Assembly (NCBI GenBank): GCA_028289645.1
Contig: JANQOK010000016.1
Coordinates: 620,001 to 684,000, forward strand
Source of the DNA: Anderseniella sp.
Lineage (GTDB): Bacteria > Pseudomonadota > Alphaproteobacteria > Rhizobiales > Aestuariivirgaceae
Direction: 5' to 3'
DNA: 64,000 nucleotides
Shown here: piece by piece, positions 23,901 to 31,088 of the stretch
Layout of the letters: every line of letters starts with the position of its first letter
Numbering within the stretch: the stretch's first letter is position 1
The notes under the pieces: generated by a model
What the model saw: only the letters and a program-made list of their open reading frames with translations
What the model was told of the DNA's origin: nothing
Database searches by the model: none
Made by a program: the position numbers and the translations under genes

Positions 23901-24639
23901 GATTGATGATTGCCAGTGTTTCCCGGCTTTGGGAATTGACCAGGCACTCATCAAGCGCATCAATCATGATGATGTGGTTGGCTGTCGGGTCAGCAGTTGC
24001 CAGTTCCCGCAGCGGACCGTAAACAAGCCATGCGTACTCGTTTGTGTCCCCTTTAAATGCATCGCCCAGATTGTCGAAAATGACCCCGGCCACATCTCCA
24101 CCAGCCTCGACGTTTGACTGTTCCACCGTGATTTTTCGCAGCAACGGATGAGAAGCAATCTGCGCGGCTTGATACCGGACGTAGTCCTGGCTGCTGCTAG
24201 CTAGTTGAGCATTCAGCGATATGGAGAACAGACGCGCACTGGGCAGTTCATTGCAAAAGCAGGCAGCGCCTAGAAAGCCAGGTCTGAAGCCGGCAGCCTG
24301 CGGCTCTAAAGATTGGGATTCTCTCAACAGCCGCGCGGCGATGCTTGTCTTGCCCATTCCGGGCGGTCCGGAAATCAGGAGTGAGCGCGGGTGGTCCGGC
24401 GTGTTCACCCAAGTGGCGATTTCTTTGAGCAGCCACTCGCGTCCAATGAATTTTTCAGTGTTTGCTGCGATGATATCCAATGTCTCGCCAGGCCCGAAAG
24501 TCCTGCTATTGAGTAAAAAAATCCATCTGACTATGTTCCAGTGGACACTCTTGGAACCATACCAAAACAATCTTCGAATTTGCAGGCAACAAAATCCAAA
24601 TTTTTTGTTAACCAGCCTCAATATGAGAGTTTTCGGCAT
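20902..24639 (-). CDS. STAND (NACHT-like) NTPase with C-terminal WD40 domain
   Basis: 1245 residues. After FIGREWLL (64-71) comes a P-loop NTPase: Walker A GPPGMGKTS (91-99), Walker B IIMIDALDEC (223-232), a sensor-like RFILFSRN and a winged-helix/HETHS-like segment to about 480. Residues ~640-1245 form repeated WD40 blades (e.g. ASEDGTLKLWD, SSSKDRTVVFWD). This is the APAF-1/NLR layout: an ATP-driven oligomerisation switch held by a beta-propeller sensor. VEAGGDVAGVI (177-187) matches motifs in the partners. No effector domain is visible at either end. The first ~48 residues are AT-rich, lack a good ribosome-binding site and may be spurious or degraded. Confidence 0.87.
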   Translation of the reverse strand: MPKTLILRLVNKKFGFCCLQIRRLFWYGSKSVHWNIVRWIFLLNSRTFGPGETLDIIAANTEKFIGREWLLKEIATWVNTPDHPRSLLISGPPGMGKTSIAARLLRESQSLEPQAAGFRPGFLGAACFCNELPSARLFSISLNAQLASSSQDYVRYQAAQIASHPLLRKITVEQSNVEAGGDVAGVIFDNLGDAFKGDTNEYAWLVYGPLRELATADPTANHIIMIDALDECLVNSQSRETLAIINQLLKLPENIRFILFSRNNQQIFNQLELRNTWKCREIDLSSSEFSEVCEVDASSFARSFAVSNPGIQERLAAELSLDELLDIATRRSEGNYLFLETLMKMLNSHHGEIDRALLREMPKTLDASYRKFLSNVVDGLDQAPRDQILDVLTILSVAHDSLTTRQIAAFTSLRTRAVRPVLDALTPFLHRADLDDPDAPAFELFHRSFAEFLLCERHSESFWCDQEVGAKQIVSYYLGSEQSWPDIDDYGVKFLVSHSVAAKIGQTRRILTDPAFWVEKLQRFGVASLVADFRLAGSTGKEQADYRLLEVVFVRQARSLVHIKGESQRILQQLLLELQRTGCTEIAARVSDKLQEDKAGFLSLNWHAPPPGEAAIRQRLGFDCSHPTVLDVRADSNQLIIGFANGDICIWSMDDFAEVGRFCPHPAEITAIRARPGTSSLAIGYQDERLVLFDPEEDVVEIEYKAGPSGNSEPTYSPYGDWVTAIEFLPGAETLLSGTNKGELVFRDVETGKERLCHSLQESINSISVSVEDSWIIVLSGTARFLRLDLKSHEVVSSRKGNHPEYTRCFCPADGNRSALLGSNDGGVYEVKPSTGKFVAPLGWHRGSVVRIISTPDRSVAASASEDGTLKLWDTGTCQELCQFAGHSDEITDIAFLRNGETLVSSSKDRTVVFWDRTMLSDDQLTSGHMGSVLDVAVSAAGDRCLSLADDGSAILWDAGAGTVLAEGYLPNENLEGFSCLDTTTSFVTRYTHQPPLVWDIETGACTCVTSDQLRIPVLEKDQRQTLKSENRCRRVFKPAGGLFSVSRRGNTGLSFDGISLAGDLRTGITVWNMANGNTRSLEEANRSAISKLAIADDGSCFAACSHQGRMVNVWRSCDLGSIQTWAFDAAPVTALGFAGSASMLLGFEDGSIELRSLTDGAQLQLLQLHGSEVVAVCGSEGPDRLCVATAANGDVLAWVRPAGDEVFRWHSNSAVKSVSFSSCCNFVYFGLLSGEICSLKVFSS

Positions 24640-25072
24640 TCAGTTTGCGTGAAAGTGAAACAAAAAATTGGCTCTAATTCAATCATAGAGCGTGGTGTTT
24701 TAATAATAGTTATAGATTTTAATTTCACATGATAAATTAGTTTTATATCAAACAATACACTACTTGTTCCTCTCGTTATCCCAATATCCTGGAGTAGCCC
24801 ATCACATCAGCGGCCAAACTCGCGGTTAGGCGCTTTTCTGATTTCGCGCTTTCCATAGAATTGTACGCTGTCAGCGCGCATTGGAGAGATCGTATTGATT
24901 GCTTGAGGAAGATTTTTTGGCTCATCATTGCTAACTCAAGAGCAAATGATGAGACTATGACTTATATAACTATTCGTTCCTTTCGCTAGCCTAGCGGCAG
25001 AATGACCGGTAATGCTTCAAAAGGGACTGAAACTTCAGATCGGATTGCCGAGGAGATATCAATTGTTTCCAA
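24640..25072. other. AT-rich intergenic region upstream of STAND operon
   Basis: 433 nt without a credible gene. It must hold the promoter of the STAND-TPR operon. A perfect 13-bp palindrome CGCTAG-C-CTAGCG lies at 24984-24996, and a related TTCGTTCCTTTCGC / TTGTTCCTCTCG pair occurs at about 24972 and 24763. I see no convincing sigma-70 boxes. Confidence 0.5.
24984..24996. promoter_or_regulatory. 13-bp palindrome, candidate operator
   Basis: CGCTAGCCTAGCG is a perfect dyad around one central base. It lies between the end of the XRE regulator gene and the start of the STAND operon, so it could be an operator or simply a short hairpin; position is the only argument. Confidence 0.3.
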
Positions 25073-25426
25073 TTATCTTTGTTTCTGGTTATCTTTCGCC
25101 CTCGCAATCATGAGGTCGGCAATGCTAATCAATAATTCTCTGTCCTTGTCGCTCAATAATAGTGCTTTATTGCGAATGGCCCGTTCACCAGAGTTCGGAT
25201 CAATTTGAATGGGGGTGGCATCGAAAAACTCAGTCATGCCCACTCCCAAATGCGTTGCCAGACTATCTAGGGTGTTCAGACTTGGCGCAGTCTTGCCTCG
25301 TTCGAAATTGGAAATGGTTTCAACAGACTTGAGCGTGAGCGACGCCAGCTCAGATTGAGTAAGCTGGGCCGCTTCACGCAATTGCTTGATCCGTTTTCCG
25401 ACATGTTGGGCGACTCGCGTAGACAT
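25073..25426 (-). CDS. XRE-family transcriptional regulator
   Basis: 117 residues. An HTH_3 domain spans about 5-65 (VGKRIKQLREAAQLTQSELA, then SVETISNFERGKTAPSLNTL), followed by a short helical tail with SDKDRELLISIADLMIARAK. It probably binds DNA as a dimer. I place the start at the ATG 25426 (MSTRVAQ); upstream in-frame sequence reads through the divergent promoter and is not conserved in style. It lies between the STAND operon and a divergent GIY-YIG gene and could regulate either. Confidence 0.88.
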   Translation of the reverse strand: MSTRVAQHVGKRIKQLREAAQLTQSELASLTLKSVETISNFERGKTAPSLNTLDSLATHLGVGMTEFFDATPIQIDPNSGERAIRNKALLLSDKDRELLISIADLMIARAKDNQKQR

Positions 25427-25472
25427 CCAGCAAATGTGATGCAGGGTTACGGCAAAGTGTATTGATGCAAAC

Positions 25473-25496
25473 TTACTATTAAGAGAATTAATGTAA
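25473..25496. promoter_or_regulatory. Imperfect dyad between XRE and GIY-YIG genes
   Basis: TTACTATTAA-GAGAA-TTAATGTAA forms an inverted repeat of nine pairs with one bulge in the 80-nt divergent gap, a plausible XRE operator that would control both starts. Evidence is symmetry and location only. Confidence 0.35.
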
Positions 25497-25506
25497 TTTT
25501 CCGAGC

Positions 25507-25917
25507 ATGAACACCCAAGATTACTTCGACCCATCCACTGACATTCAATTGTCCGAATGGACGCCATGGGCTGATCGCAGGCAGCTACCAGCTTCTGCGG
25601 GTATCTATGTCATTGGGAAGGGAAACCCGGCGACCGTAATTTACATTGGTCGAACAACGGGTGTTGGTGGGTTACGGACCAGGTTACGTGCATTCAACAG
25701 ATCAGCGGCAACCGGTCAAAATGGTCATGCAGGAGGTGTTACTTTTCACCGTATGTTTGGCAGCGATTTAGAGGACTTGCAGGTCAGAGTGCACTCAGCT
25801 TTTGCCTCAATCACCAAACCGAACATTCTCAAACCATACGTATCATATGCAGAGCGACGGCTGATATTGGAACACGTAGCGAAACACGGCGATTTACCTG
25901 CTTGCAATAGTGAGTAA
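25507..25917 (+). CDS. GIY-YIG nuclease superfamily protein
   Basis: 136 residues. The fold markers are in order: GIY (32-34), YIG (46-48) in VIYIGRT, an arginine-rich helix LRTRLRAF (56-63), a glutamate in AERRLI (Glu116) and a terminal PACN with Asn134. These match the catalytic residues of the superfamily, so an active endonuclease is plausible. It has no extra DNA-binding domain. It is divergent from the XRE regulator with an 80-nt shared promoter region, a layout seen in regulated or toxic nuclease modules. The ribosome-binding site is weak. Confidence 0.82.
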   Translation: MNTQDYFDPSTDIQLSEWTPWADRRQLPASAGIYVIGKGNPATVIYIGRTTGVGGLRTRLRAFNRSAATGQNGHAGGVTFHRMFGSDLEDLQVRVHSAFASITKPNILKPYVSYAERRLILEHVAKHGDLPACNSE

Positions 25918-26120
25918 GCGAAGATTGAAACTATCTAATGTGTCCGTCCTCAAGGATTTCTGGACAGATTACAACTCTGTTTAAACGAGAGCTTGGCTCA
26001 TCTGATTGCCGATTTTAAGCGGCCTGCTTAGCGGCTTTTCGCACCACTGTCCGGTCGCTGTTGCAAGCGTCAAATTTACTGCGCAATAGATCTGATGGTT
26101 TTCCTGCTTTGCTGTTTACT

Positions 26121-26786
26121 TTACCTTTTTGCAGGCGTCACACACTTTTCGAGGATCGTTTTCCAGTAGTCATTAGTATATCTTGCATAGTGGCGTTCAA
26201 CGCTGGCGCCGGTTTTGTCAACTTTGGTTTGATCGAAGTTCGAAGGAAACTTCACATCAGGACATATTGCTGCGCCATTGAATTGGGATGGTGTTAGTCC
26301 GGTCGCCTTGCTCAAATCAACGTTCTTGAGAATTGCTCCTGAAAAGGATGCATTGGTGAAATCTGACCCGTCAAAAACCATATCGTCCAATACCGTATTT
26401 GAAAGATCAGCATTGGAAAACTTTACGTCTTTGAAAGCGGACTCATCAATCCATGCATCTTTGAGATTAATTCCTGAAAGGTCGATGGAGCGATATAAGC
26501 CCCCGGTTAGTTGAATAGCTTCGAGACTTACTCCTTCGTTGACAATGTCTTGTAGTGCCAGGGAAGGTATTTCACCTCCAACTTGAAGAAACGTTTGATT
26601 TGCAAGAATTTCGAATGCCTTATAAAGCTTGTCCTGACGTGCGTTCTCGCGCGCTATTCGACGATCATCTATTTCGAAAAACCAACTCAGTATGGCGACA
26701 AAGATCGCCAATTTGCCGACGGCATCAGCAATTTTGATTAGACGGCTATTCGATATACGATCGGTTATACTGTTGATTGCTTTCAT
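26121..26786 (-). CDS. Membrane-anchored pentapeptide-repeat protein
   Basis: 221 residues. A transmembrane segment lies near 24-38 (GKLAIFVAILSWFFE), followed by a charged stretch and then pentapeptide repeats at roughly 100-165 (SIDLSGINLKDAWIDES, FSNADLSNTVLDDMVF, FTNASFSGAILKNVDLS). These build a right-handed quadrilateral beta-helix. A C-terminal tail includes two cysteines. The function is unknown. The ATG at 26786 has GGGGGTG upstream; earlier TTG/ATG codons at 26822 and 26819 lack this. Confidence 0.8.
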   Translation of the reverse strand: MKAINSITDRISNSRLIKIADAVGKLAIFVAILSWFFEIDDRRIARENARQDKLYKAFEILANQTFLQVGGEIPSLALQDIVNEGVSLEAIQLTGGLYRSIDLSGINLKDAWIDESAFKDVKFSNADLSNTVLDDMVFDGSDFTNASFSGAILKNVDLSKATGLTPSQFNGAAICPDVKFPSNFDQTKVDKTGASVERHYARYTNDYWKTILEKCVTPAKR

Positions 26787-27178
26787 ACCACACCCCCATT
26801 TGTTCGATGCTTGAATCATCAATGTGTTAAGTCGATTTGGAACCGCGGCACCAGCAGAAAGAGCGGTTGAGAAGACCTTTAGAATCTTTGGTCATCAGCT
26901 TCGGTTCATTGCTGCCGCTCGGAACCAAGAGTATCGAGTTGATGAACAGGATGATCGCCGCAGCGATTGTCTAGAAACGAAATCTAATGCCAGACGGTCG
27001 AGCTGAATCGTGACAAAAGGTAGTCAAGCCTTCGTTCGACGTGGATAGATCCGCACTTGACCGGGCTCGGCTGATTTCGATGCAGGATTTTCAGCGCCAG
27101 AACGAGTAGGGTCCCGATACCCCGATCACCAATTTGAATCGACACACGCAAGCGGAGCGTTCGCCCCTAGGTTCCACC
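26787..27178. other. Intergenic region, no gene recognised
   Basis: About 390 nt. A 60-codon plus-strand frame at 26824-27006 (with HQLRFIAAARNQEYRVDEQ) has no ribosome-binding site and no family I recognise; it may be a remnant. No terminator or promoter stands out. Confidence 0.4.
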
Positions 27179-28294
27179 TCATAGGTTAAAATTCGCCCAA
27201 ACGGCTCCGTGATCTGATGCTGCATTTGTCCAATAGGTGACGGTGTCAAATTGCTCTTCATCCGGAATATTGTTATTTCCTGAGGTCAGATTTTTGAGGT
27301 TATACATGCCTCTGCGTTCGACACCTGCCTCTACGAACCGGTCTTTAAGTGGCTTGGACACCAAAACGTAGTCGATTTGTTCAAAGCTTCTGTAATGGTA
27401 AGTCCAGCGTTTGTTTTTCTGCGATCCGAACTCCAGCTCCAGAACGTCGAACAGATTGGGGACATCCATCAGCGGTTTGAGCGGTGCGTTCTCTGGCGTG
27501 TCGTTCAAATCGCCAGCGACGACAACCCAGTCGGTACTGAGGTTGTAGCCGGAAAGGATGTCGGCGATCGCTTCGGCTTGACTCTTTCGGCGAGCGTCGT
27601 TTTGTGCTTGTGAGCCATAGCCCTTACTCTTCAGATGGTTGCAAAGAACGTAAAGACTCTTGCCATTCGGCAGGATCACTTCGTATTCGGGGCAATCACG
27701 GCTGAATGTTTTTCTGTTGCCGCTACGGTCGAACATGTGGGTCCTAATGTTGCCCAGCGGGTACTTGCTGTATAGGCCGACGTCGATACCGCGTTGATCG
27801 TTGCCATCAATCAGCATTTCGTAACGGTACATCGACGACAAGAGGTCGGAATCGAAGCTTCGTAGACCGGGGCGGTTGTCGGCTTCCACGATGCAGGCGA
27901 CGTCAGCCTTAACCGCTCTAAGTACTTTGGCGGTATTCTTGCGACCAATCTCATTGAACTTAGCCTTCTTGAACTCGATGGTACCATCCCAGTCGCCGGA
28001 CCCACCGGCTTTTACACCGGTGATCGCCCAACCTCTTTTCTTCCAGAGTTTGCCCCTATCTTCGCGGATCAAAATATACTCCTTCAGAGGCGGTTTGGAC
28101 GTTGTTCCTTCGGTGTATTCTTTGAGCAGTTTGTTCTTGATTGCTGTGGTATAGGTAGTCTTCTTCAGAAGCTTGCGGAATTCACCGATCCGTTCGAGAA
28201 GAGCGTCCCCGACAGACCTATCTCGAAAATTGAAGACCTTGGGCCGCGCGAATAGGTTCTCGACATTGAAACTGGCCATTCTGAAGGTTGGCAT
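27179..28294 (-). CDS. Endonuclease/exonuclease/phosphatase (EEP) family protein
   Basis: 371 residues with all EEP-fold signatures: ASFNVENLF (7-15), VACIVEADN with Glu137, GIDVGLYSKYP (169-179), CNHLKSK with His220, AGDLNDTP with Asp262 and Asn264, QIDYVLVS (307-313) and SDH at 360-362. The metal- and phosphate-binding set is complete, so hydrolase activity on nucleic acid or a phosphodiester is likely; the substrate is not evident. No signal peptide is seen, so it acts in the cytoplasm. GGGAG eight bases before the ATG supports the start. It stands alone in the accessory region. Confidence 0.87.
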   Translation of the reverse strand: MPTFRMASFNVENLFARPKVFNFRDRSVGDALLERIGEFRKLLKKTTYTTAIKNKLLKEYTEGTTSKPPLKEYILIREDRGKLWKKRGWAITGVKAGGSGDWDGTIEFKKAKFNEIGRKNTAKVLRAVKADVACIVEADNRPGLRSFDSDLLSSMYRYEMLIDGNDQRGIDVGLYSKYPLGNIRTHMFDRSGNRKTFSRDCPEYEVILPNGKSLYVLCNHLKSKGYGSQAQNDARRKSQAEAIADILSGYNLSTDWVVVAGDLNDTPENAPLKPLMDVPNLFDVLELEFGSQKNKRWTYHYRSFEQIDYVLVSKPLKDRFVEAGVERRGMYNLKNLTSGNNNIPDEEQFDTVTYWTNAASDHGAVWANFNL

Positions 28295-28757
28295 AATACA
28301 ATCTCCCGCTTGAGGGCTCTACTATTTGTCTTGCAAGATTAATTCAGGAATATTAGCGCAGTTCAAGCATTGAATTTTTGTGTATAATATTTATCTGATC
28401 CACCGGCATGAAGATCGCGAGGGCAAGTAAACGGCACTGTTTCGGAAAATTTCAAGATTTAGAAGTCTTGCTGCACCGACTTTACTATCAGCCCTCAGCT
28501 GTCATTGAGCGTCGCTCAGTTTTTTGCACTGCGACCATAAAAAGCCGGACATTCATTTACTTTGATGGTTGTGTCAGCCTTGAAGGGCGCCTAAATGCAT
28601 GAATCCGGCAAGCATTGGGCTCCCAAGCTGTAAAATCGATCATTCGGTTTTGTCTATGTCTAAGCTGCATTCGATCTGCAGATTGATTTCCTTTGACATT
28701 AGAGACAATCTTGGGAGCGCTGAAACTGCACCTCATTGATCCTGTCGGAACTATGCC
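28295..28757. other. Intergenic region, no gene recognised
   Basis: About 460 nt of AT-rich DNA between two short-gene areas. A 64-codon plus frame at 28408-28602 has no credible start context. I see no repeat or RNA signature. Confidence 0.4.
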
Positions 28758-28886
28758 ATGGAAAGTCTGTTAGATTTTATTCAAGCCGTAGTCTGGCCCA
28801 TCGTCATTCTCGTCGTTGTTATTATTTTTCGAAAACCCATACTGAATCTAGCCCACGAAACGACAATGGCCCGCCAGGATTATTGA
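28758..28886 (+). pseudogene. N-terminal fragment of a membrane-anchored protein
   Basis: 42 codons: MESLLDFIQAVVWPIVILV and then a second hydrophobic stretch ending in FRKPI. This is a single-span N-terminus of the WPIVILVVVIIFRKP type that in intact genes leads into a large cytoplasmic domain. CGGAAC lies eight bases upstream. Its end overlaps the end of the ParB-like fragment on the other strand, so both are probably cut at one junction near 28850. Confidence 0.5.
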
Positions 28887-29036
28887 ATCGTCGTCGATTA
28901 AGATCGGACTGTTAAACCCATACCGCCTAATGCTGCCTGCTACTTGGCGCACCTGCTTCATTGAGTGCACGCGCGCATTGCGCGGATACGGTTTCAGTTC
29001 ATTCAAAGGTTGATAGTAAATTTCAAGTTTGCTCAT
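28848..29036 (-). pseudogene. ParB/DNA-methylase-associated N-terminal fragment
   Basis: 62 codons starting MSKLEIYYQPLNELKPYPRN and ending AGHCRFVG. It matches the ParB-like (Srx fold) N-terminus found in phage and plasmid DNA modification methylases: LKPYPRNARVHS, VAGSIRRYGFNSPILIDDD, IILAGHCR. The conserved AGHGR motif normally continues for another 100 or more residues; here the frame stops at TAG 28850-28848. The rest is absent. Confidence 0.75.
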
Positions 29037-29704
29037 TGGTCTTTCTCCAACACAAATGGGCTGCCAGACGGGCAGTTTCAGTGTCGGGATAGACTTGAAG
29101 AGCTACTGTCGGGGTGGCTCAGACAAACCTTGGTTTTCTACATAGCACTGCCACCAGGAAGAACAACAAGAATTGGTGAAAGTGCGGCCAGCTACCGCAC
29201 CCAACAGTCATGTGCGGGTGCGCAGACGCACTAGCCTGCTATCGCTCGGCGATACCCTGATTGCCAAGAATCTGTTCCCTGTTATGCAATAAAATTTCCC
29301 TGTTCCCCTTTTTAGGGAATTCAGATTCAAACAACTGTATTTGCTGGGGTTTTCGGCCTCTTTCCAATAACATTCCCTGCAAAATGCAAAAAGTTCCCTG
29401 TAGAACTGCGTTTATCAGGGAATTTGGCGTAGAGATGAGTTCGCACGCGACTGACCCCACCACCAAATCTTTCTGATAAGTCACTGACAATATTACGTTA
29501 TTTTTCGGATAGGTTTTTGCCTATCAAACTTTCTGCCACACCCTTCACAAATTCGAGAAAATCAGACCATTCCGCCTTTCAACAACTGACTCCATTAATA
29601 CCTGTAATTGGCCCCGTCTCGACTCCCGGCTTCTGCCGGGCTGCAGGTAACACCCGTAGAACCTCACTGAGAAGCAAAGCGCTTCGTGAGTGCCGGCCAA
29701 AAGT
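29037..29704. other. Non-coding region with TTCCCTG repeats
   Basis: No credible gene. TTCCCTG occurs at 29275-29281, 29295-29301, 29373-29379 and 29394-29400, and inverted as CAGGGAA at 29416-29422. An 83-codon minus frame here (29239-29490) simply translates these repeats into NREI/QGI-type peptides and is not a convincing protein. Confidence 0.55.
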
Positions 29705-30082
29705 TCAGGGAGCCGAGCAGCGGCGCAATGGACCATTTGAAAACGGAAAATCCCATCGAAGGGTCAATTCGTCATCCGCCAGGACCATGCCGAGGAGATA
29801 TTTGCGACCAGAATCTTCGCCACATCTGGCGTCCGCCGCCGTGAAAAAGCCATTCACACGGGTGTCCGTGGGCCCCCAACTCAAACGGCACCAGAACTGT
29901 CCTTGCTTCAAACTCTCTGAGTCGATCACAAATGGCTCCGCCAAGACTGTCCCTCCGGGTTTTATTGGCAAGCGCGAGCATTGCTTTGTGGTGCCCCATG
30001 TACCGTAGACGGCTTTGCGGTCATCTGCGGCTACGTGCAGGGAGAACAGGAACGGCAAGGTGATCAGGAGTGCGAAGCGCAT
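29705..30082 (-). CDS. Small secreted protein, alphaproteobacterial type
   Basis: 125 residues. The signal peptide MRFALLITLPFLFSLHVAA is clear, with cleavage before DDRKAVYG. The mature protein has the pattern GTWGTTKQCSR, FWCRLSWGP, ARCGEDSGRKYLLGM and LRWDFPFSNGPLRRC, with five cysteines. I recall similar unnamed periplasmic proteins in alphaproteobacteria but no function. The ATG at 30082 is chosen because the signal peptide begins there. Confidence 0.75.
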   Translation of the reverse strand: MRFALLITLPFLFSLHVAADDRKAVYGTWGTTKQCSRLPIKPGGTVLAEPFVIDSESLKQGQFWCRLSWGPTDTRVNGFFTAADARCGEDSGRKYLLGMVLADDELTLRWDFPFSNGPLRRCSAP

Positions 30083-30270
30083 ACAAACTGGATAGCGACA
30101 ACATCCGGCTGCCGCCAATCACTTCGCCTTGATCAAGTGCGAGCAGTTCTATGGCCGTGACAAGTGGAAGAAGGGATGACAGAGCGTCAATGATTGACGG
30201 GTGAGCAATGGCTCTGCAGTGTCGCGACATTCAGTTCGCCAGCCAAGATAGGAACCGGAGTCATGGACTG

Positions 30271-30789
30271 CTACTCACGTTCCGAAAACTCACTTAATGA
30301 TATCGGCTGAAGTCCCAGTGATCTTCGATAACTATTGATAGCGAATTCAATGTCGGCAGCCTTTCGCAACATGGTTGGAGACTTCGCTTGTGCCTCTCCC
30401 TTTTGTCGTTCAAAGCTCCCCAGCGCGGCACCCATGAACAACATCATCGAAAAAGAGAGAACGGAGATTCCCGTCACCAAAAACTTTTCTTGCCCTTTGT
30501 CTACTATGTACAGCGCCAATCCACCAATCAATGTGAGTACGGCAGGAATGACGTTTGCAATGGCGGTTTCTCTGCTTGTTGCTGTCAAGAACCCGGTAAC
30601 AATAGCCAATATGCCAAAAGTGAACGAGATGAAAAATGTCTGAAAGTAGAGCGTTCGCAGTGCATTCGTGGTGCCTTGAAGTTTCAACATCAAACAGACA
30701 ATCAGCGCCAGCAGGAGCGAAAATACAAACACATAGAAACCGATTGACGCTGTCTTAGAGATCGCGATTTCTAAATCTATCCCCAGCAC
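30271..30789 (-). CDS. Four-span membrane protein of unknown function
   Basis: 172 residues with hydrophobic segments near 14-35, 48-69, 77-94 and 103-124, and a cytoplasmic C-terminal tail that ends LGLQPISLSEFSERE. No family recognised. It starts at a GTG that lies inside the end of the preceding gene in another frame (13-nt overlap), so translation is probably coupled to that secreted protein. Confidence 0.65.
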   Translation of the reverse strand: MLGIDLEIAISKTASIGFYVFVFSLLLALIVCLMLKLQGTTNALRTLYFQTFFISFTFGILAIVTGFLTATSRETAIANVIPAVLTLIGGLALYIVDKGQEKFLVTGISVLSFSMMLFMGAALGSFERQKGEAQAKSPTMLRKAADIEFAINSYRRSLGLQPISLSEFSERE

Positions 30790-31088
30790 CAGATTATACT
30801 CCCGTCTTCCCGGCGCAAGCAGTCCCCAATTACCCGAGGTGGTTGTTGAGTAATTATGTGGGGCCTGAATGACTCATTGTCCCAATGCAAACATGAAAAC
30901 AAACGAATCGTGTCTGTCGTACTAGGCTTGGACTCCTTAGCGACTTTTTCTTTCAGTTTCAGGCATGCCTCTTTTGTGAGAGCCTCTTCTTTTTTCGCCG
31001 CAGCAAGACAAACTGCTGAGCCAGACAGGATGATGAGAGAGACCGTCACTAGTTTTAGCAGCGTAACCTGGGCAAAAGAAAAGTTCAC
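30777..31088 (-). CDS. Small secreted protein overlapping a membrane-protein gene
   Basis: 103 residues. From the GTG at 31088 (preceded by AAGAGGTG) the N-terminus is a signal peptide, VTLLKLVTVSLIILSGSAVC-LAAA. The mature part is lysine-rich, then RPHIITQQPPRVIGDCLRR and a terminal IIWCWG. A TTG at 31142 would lengthen the N-terminus. No family recognised. Its last codons overlap the start of the four-span protein. Confidence 0.6.
   Translation of the reverse strand: MNFSFAQVTLLKLVTVSLIILSGSAVCLAAAKKEEALTKEACLKLKEKVAKESKPSTTDTIRLFSCLHWDNESFRPHIITQQPPRVIGDCLRREDGSIIWCWG

Noticed and set aside
26824-27006. 60-codon plus-strand frame with RNQEYRVDEQDDRR
   Set aside because: No ribosome-binding site and no family; possibly a transposase crumb but I cannot support it.
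29239-29490. 83-codon minus-strand frame (MSVTYQKD...)
   Set aside because: Its residues mostly come from TTCCCTG repeats; no start signal or domain.
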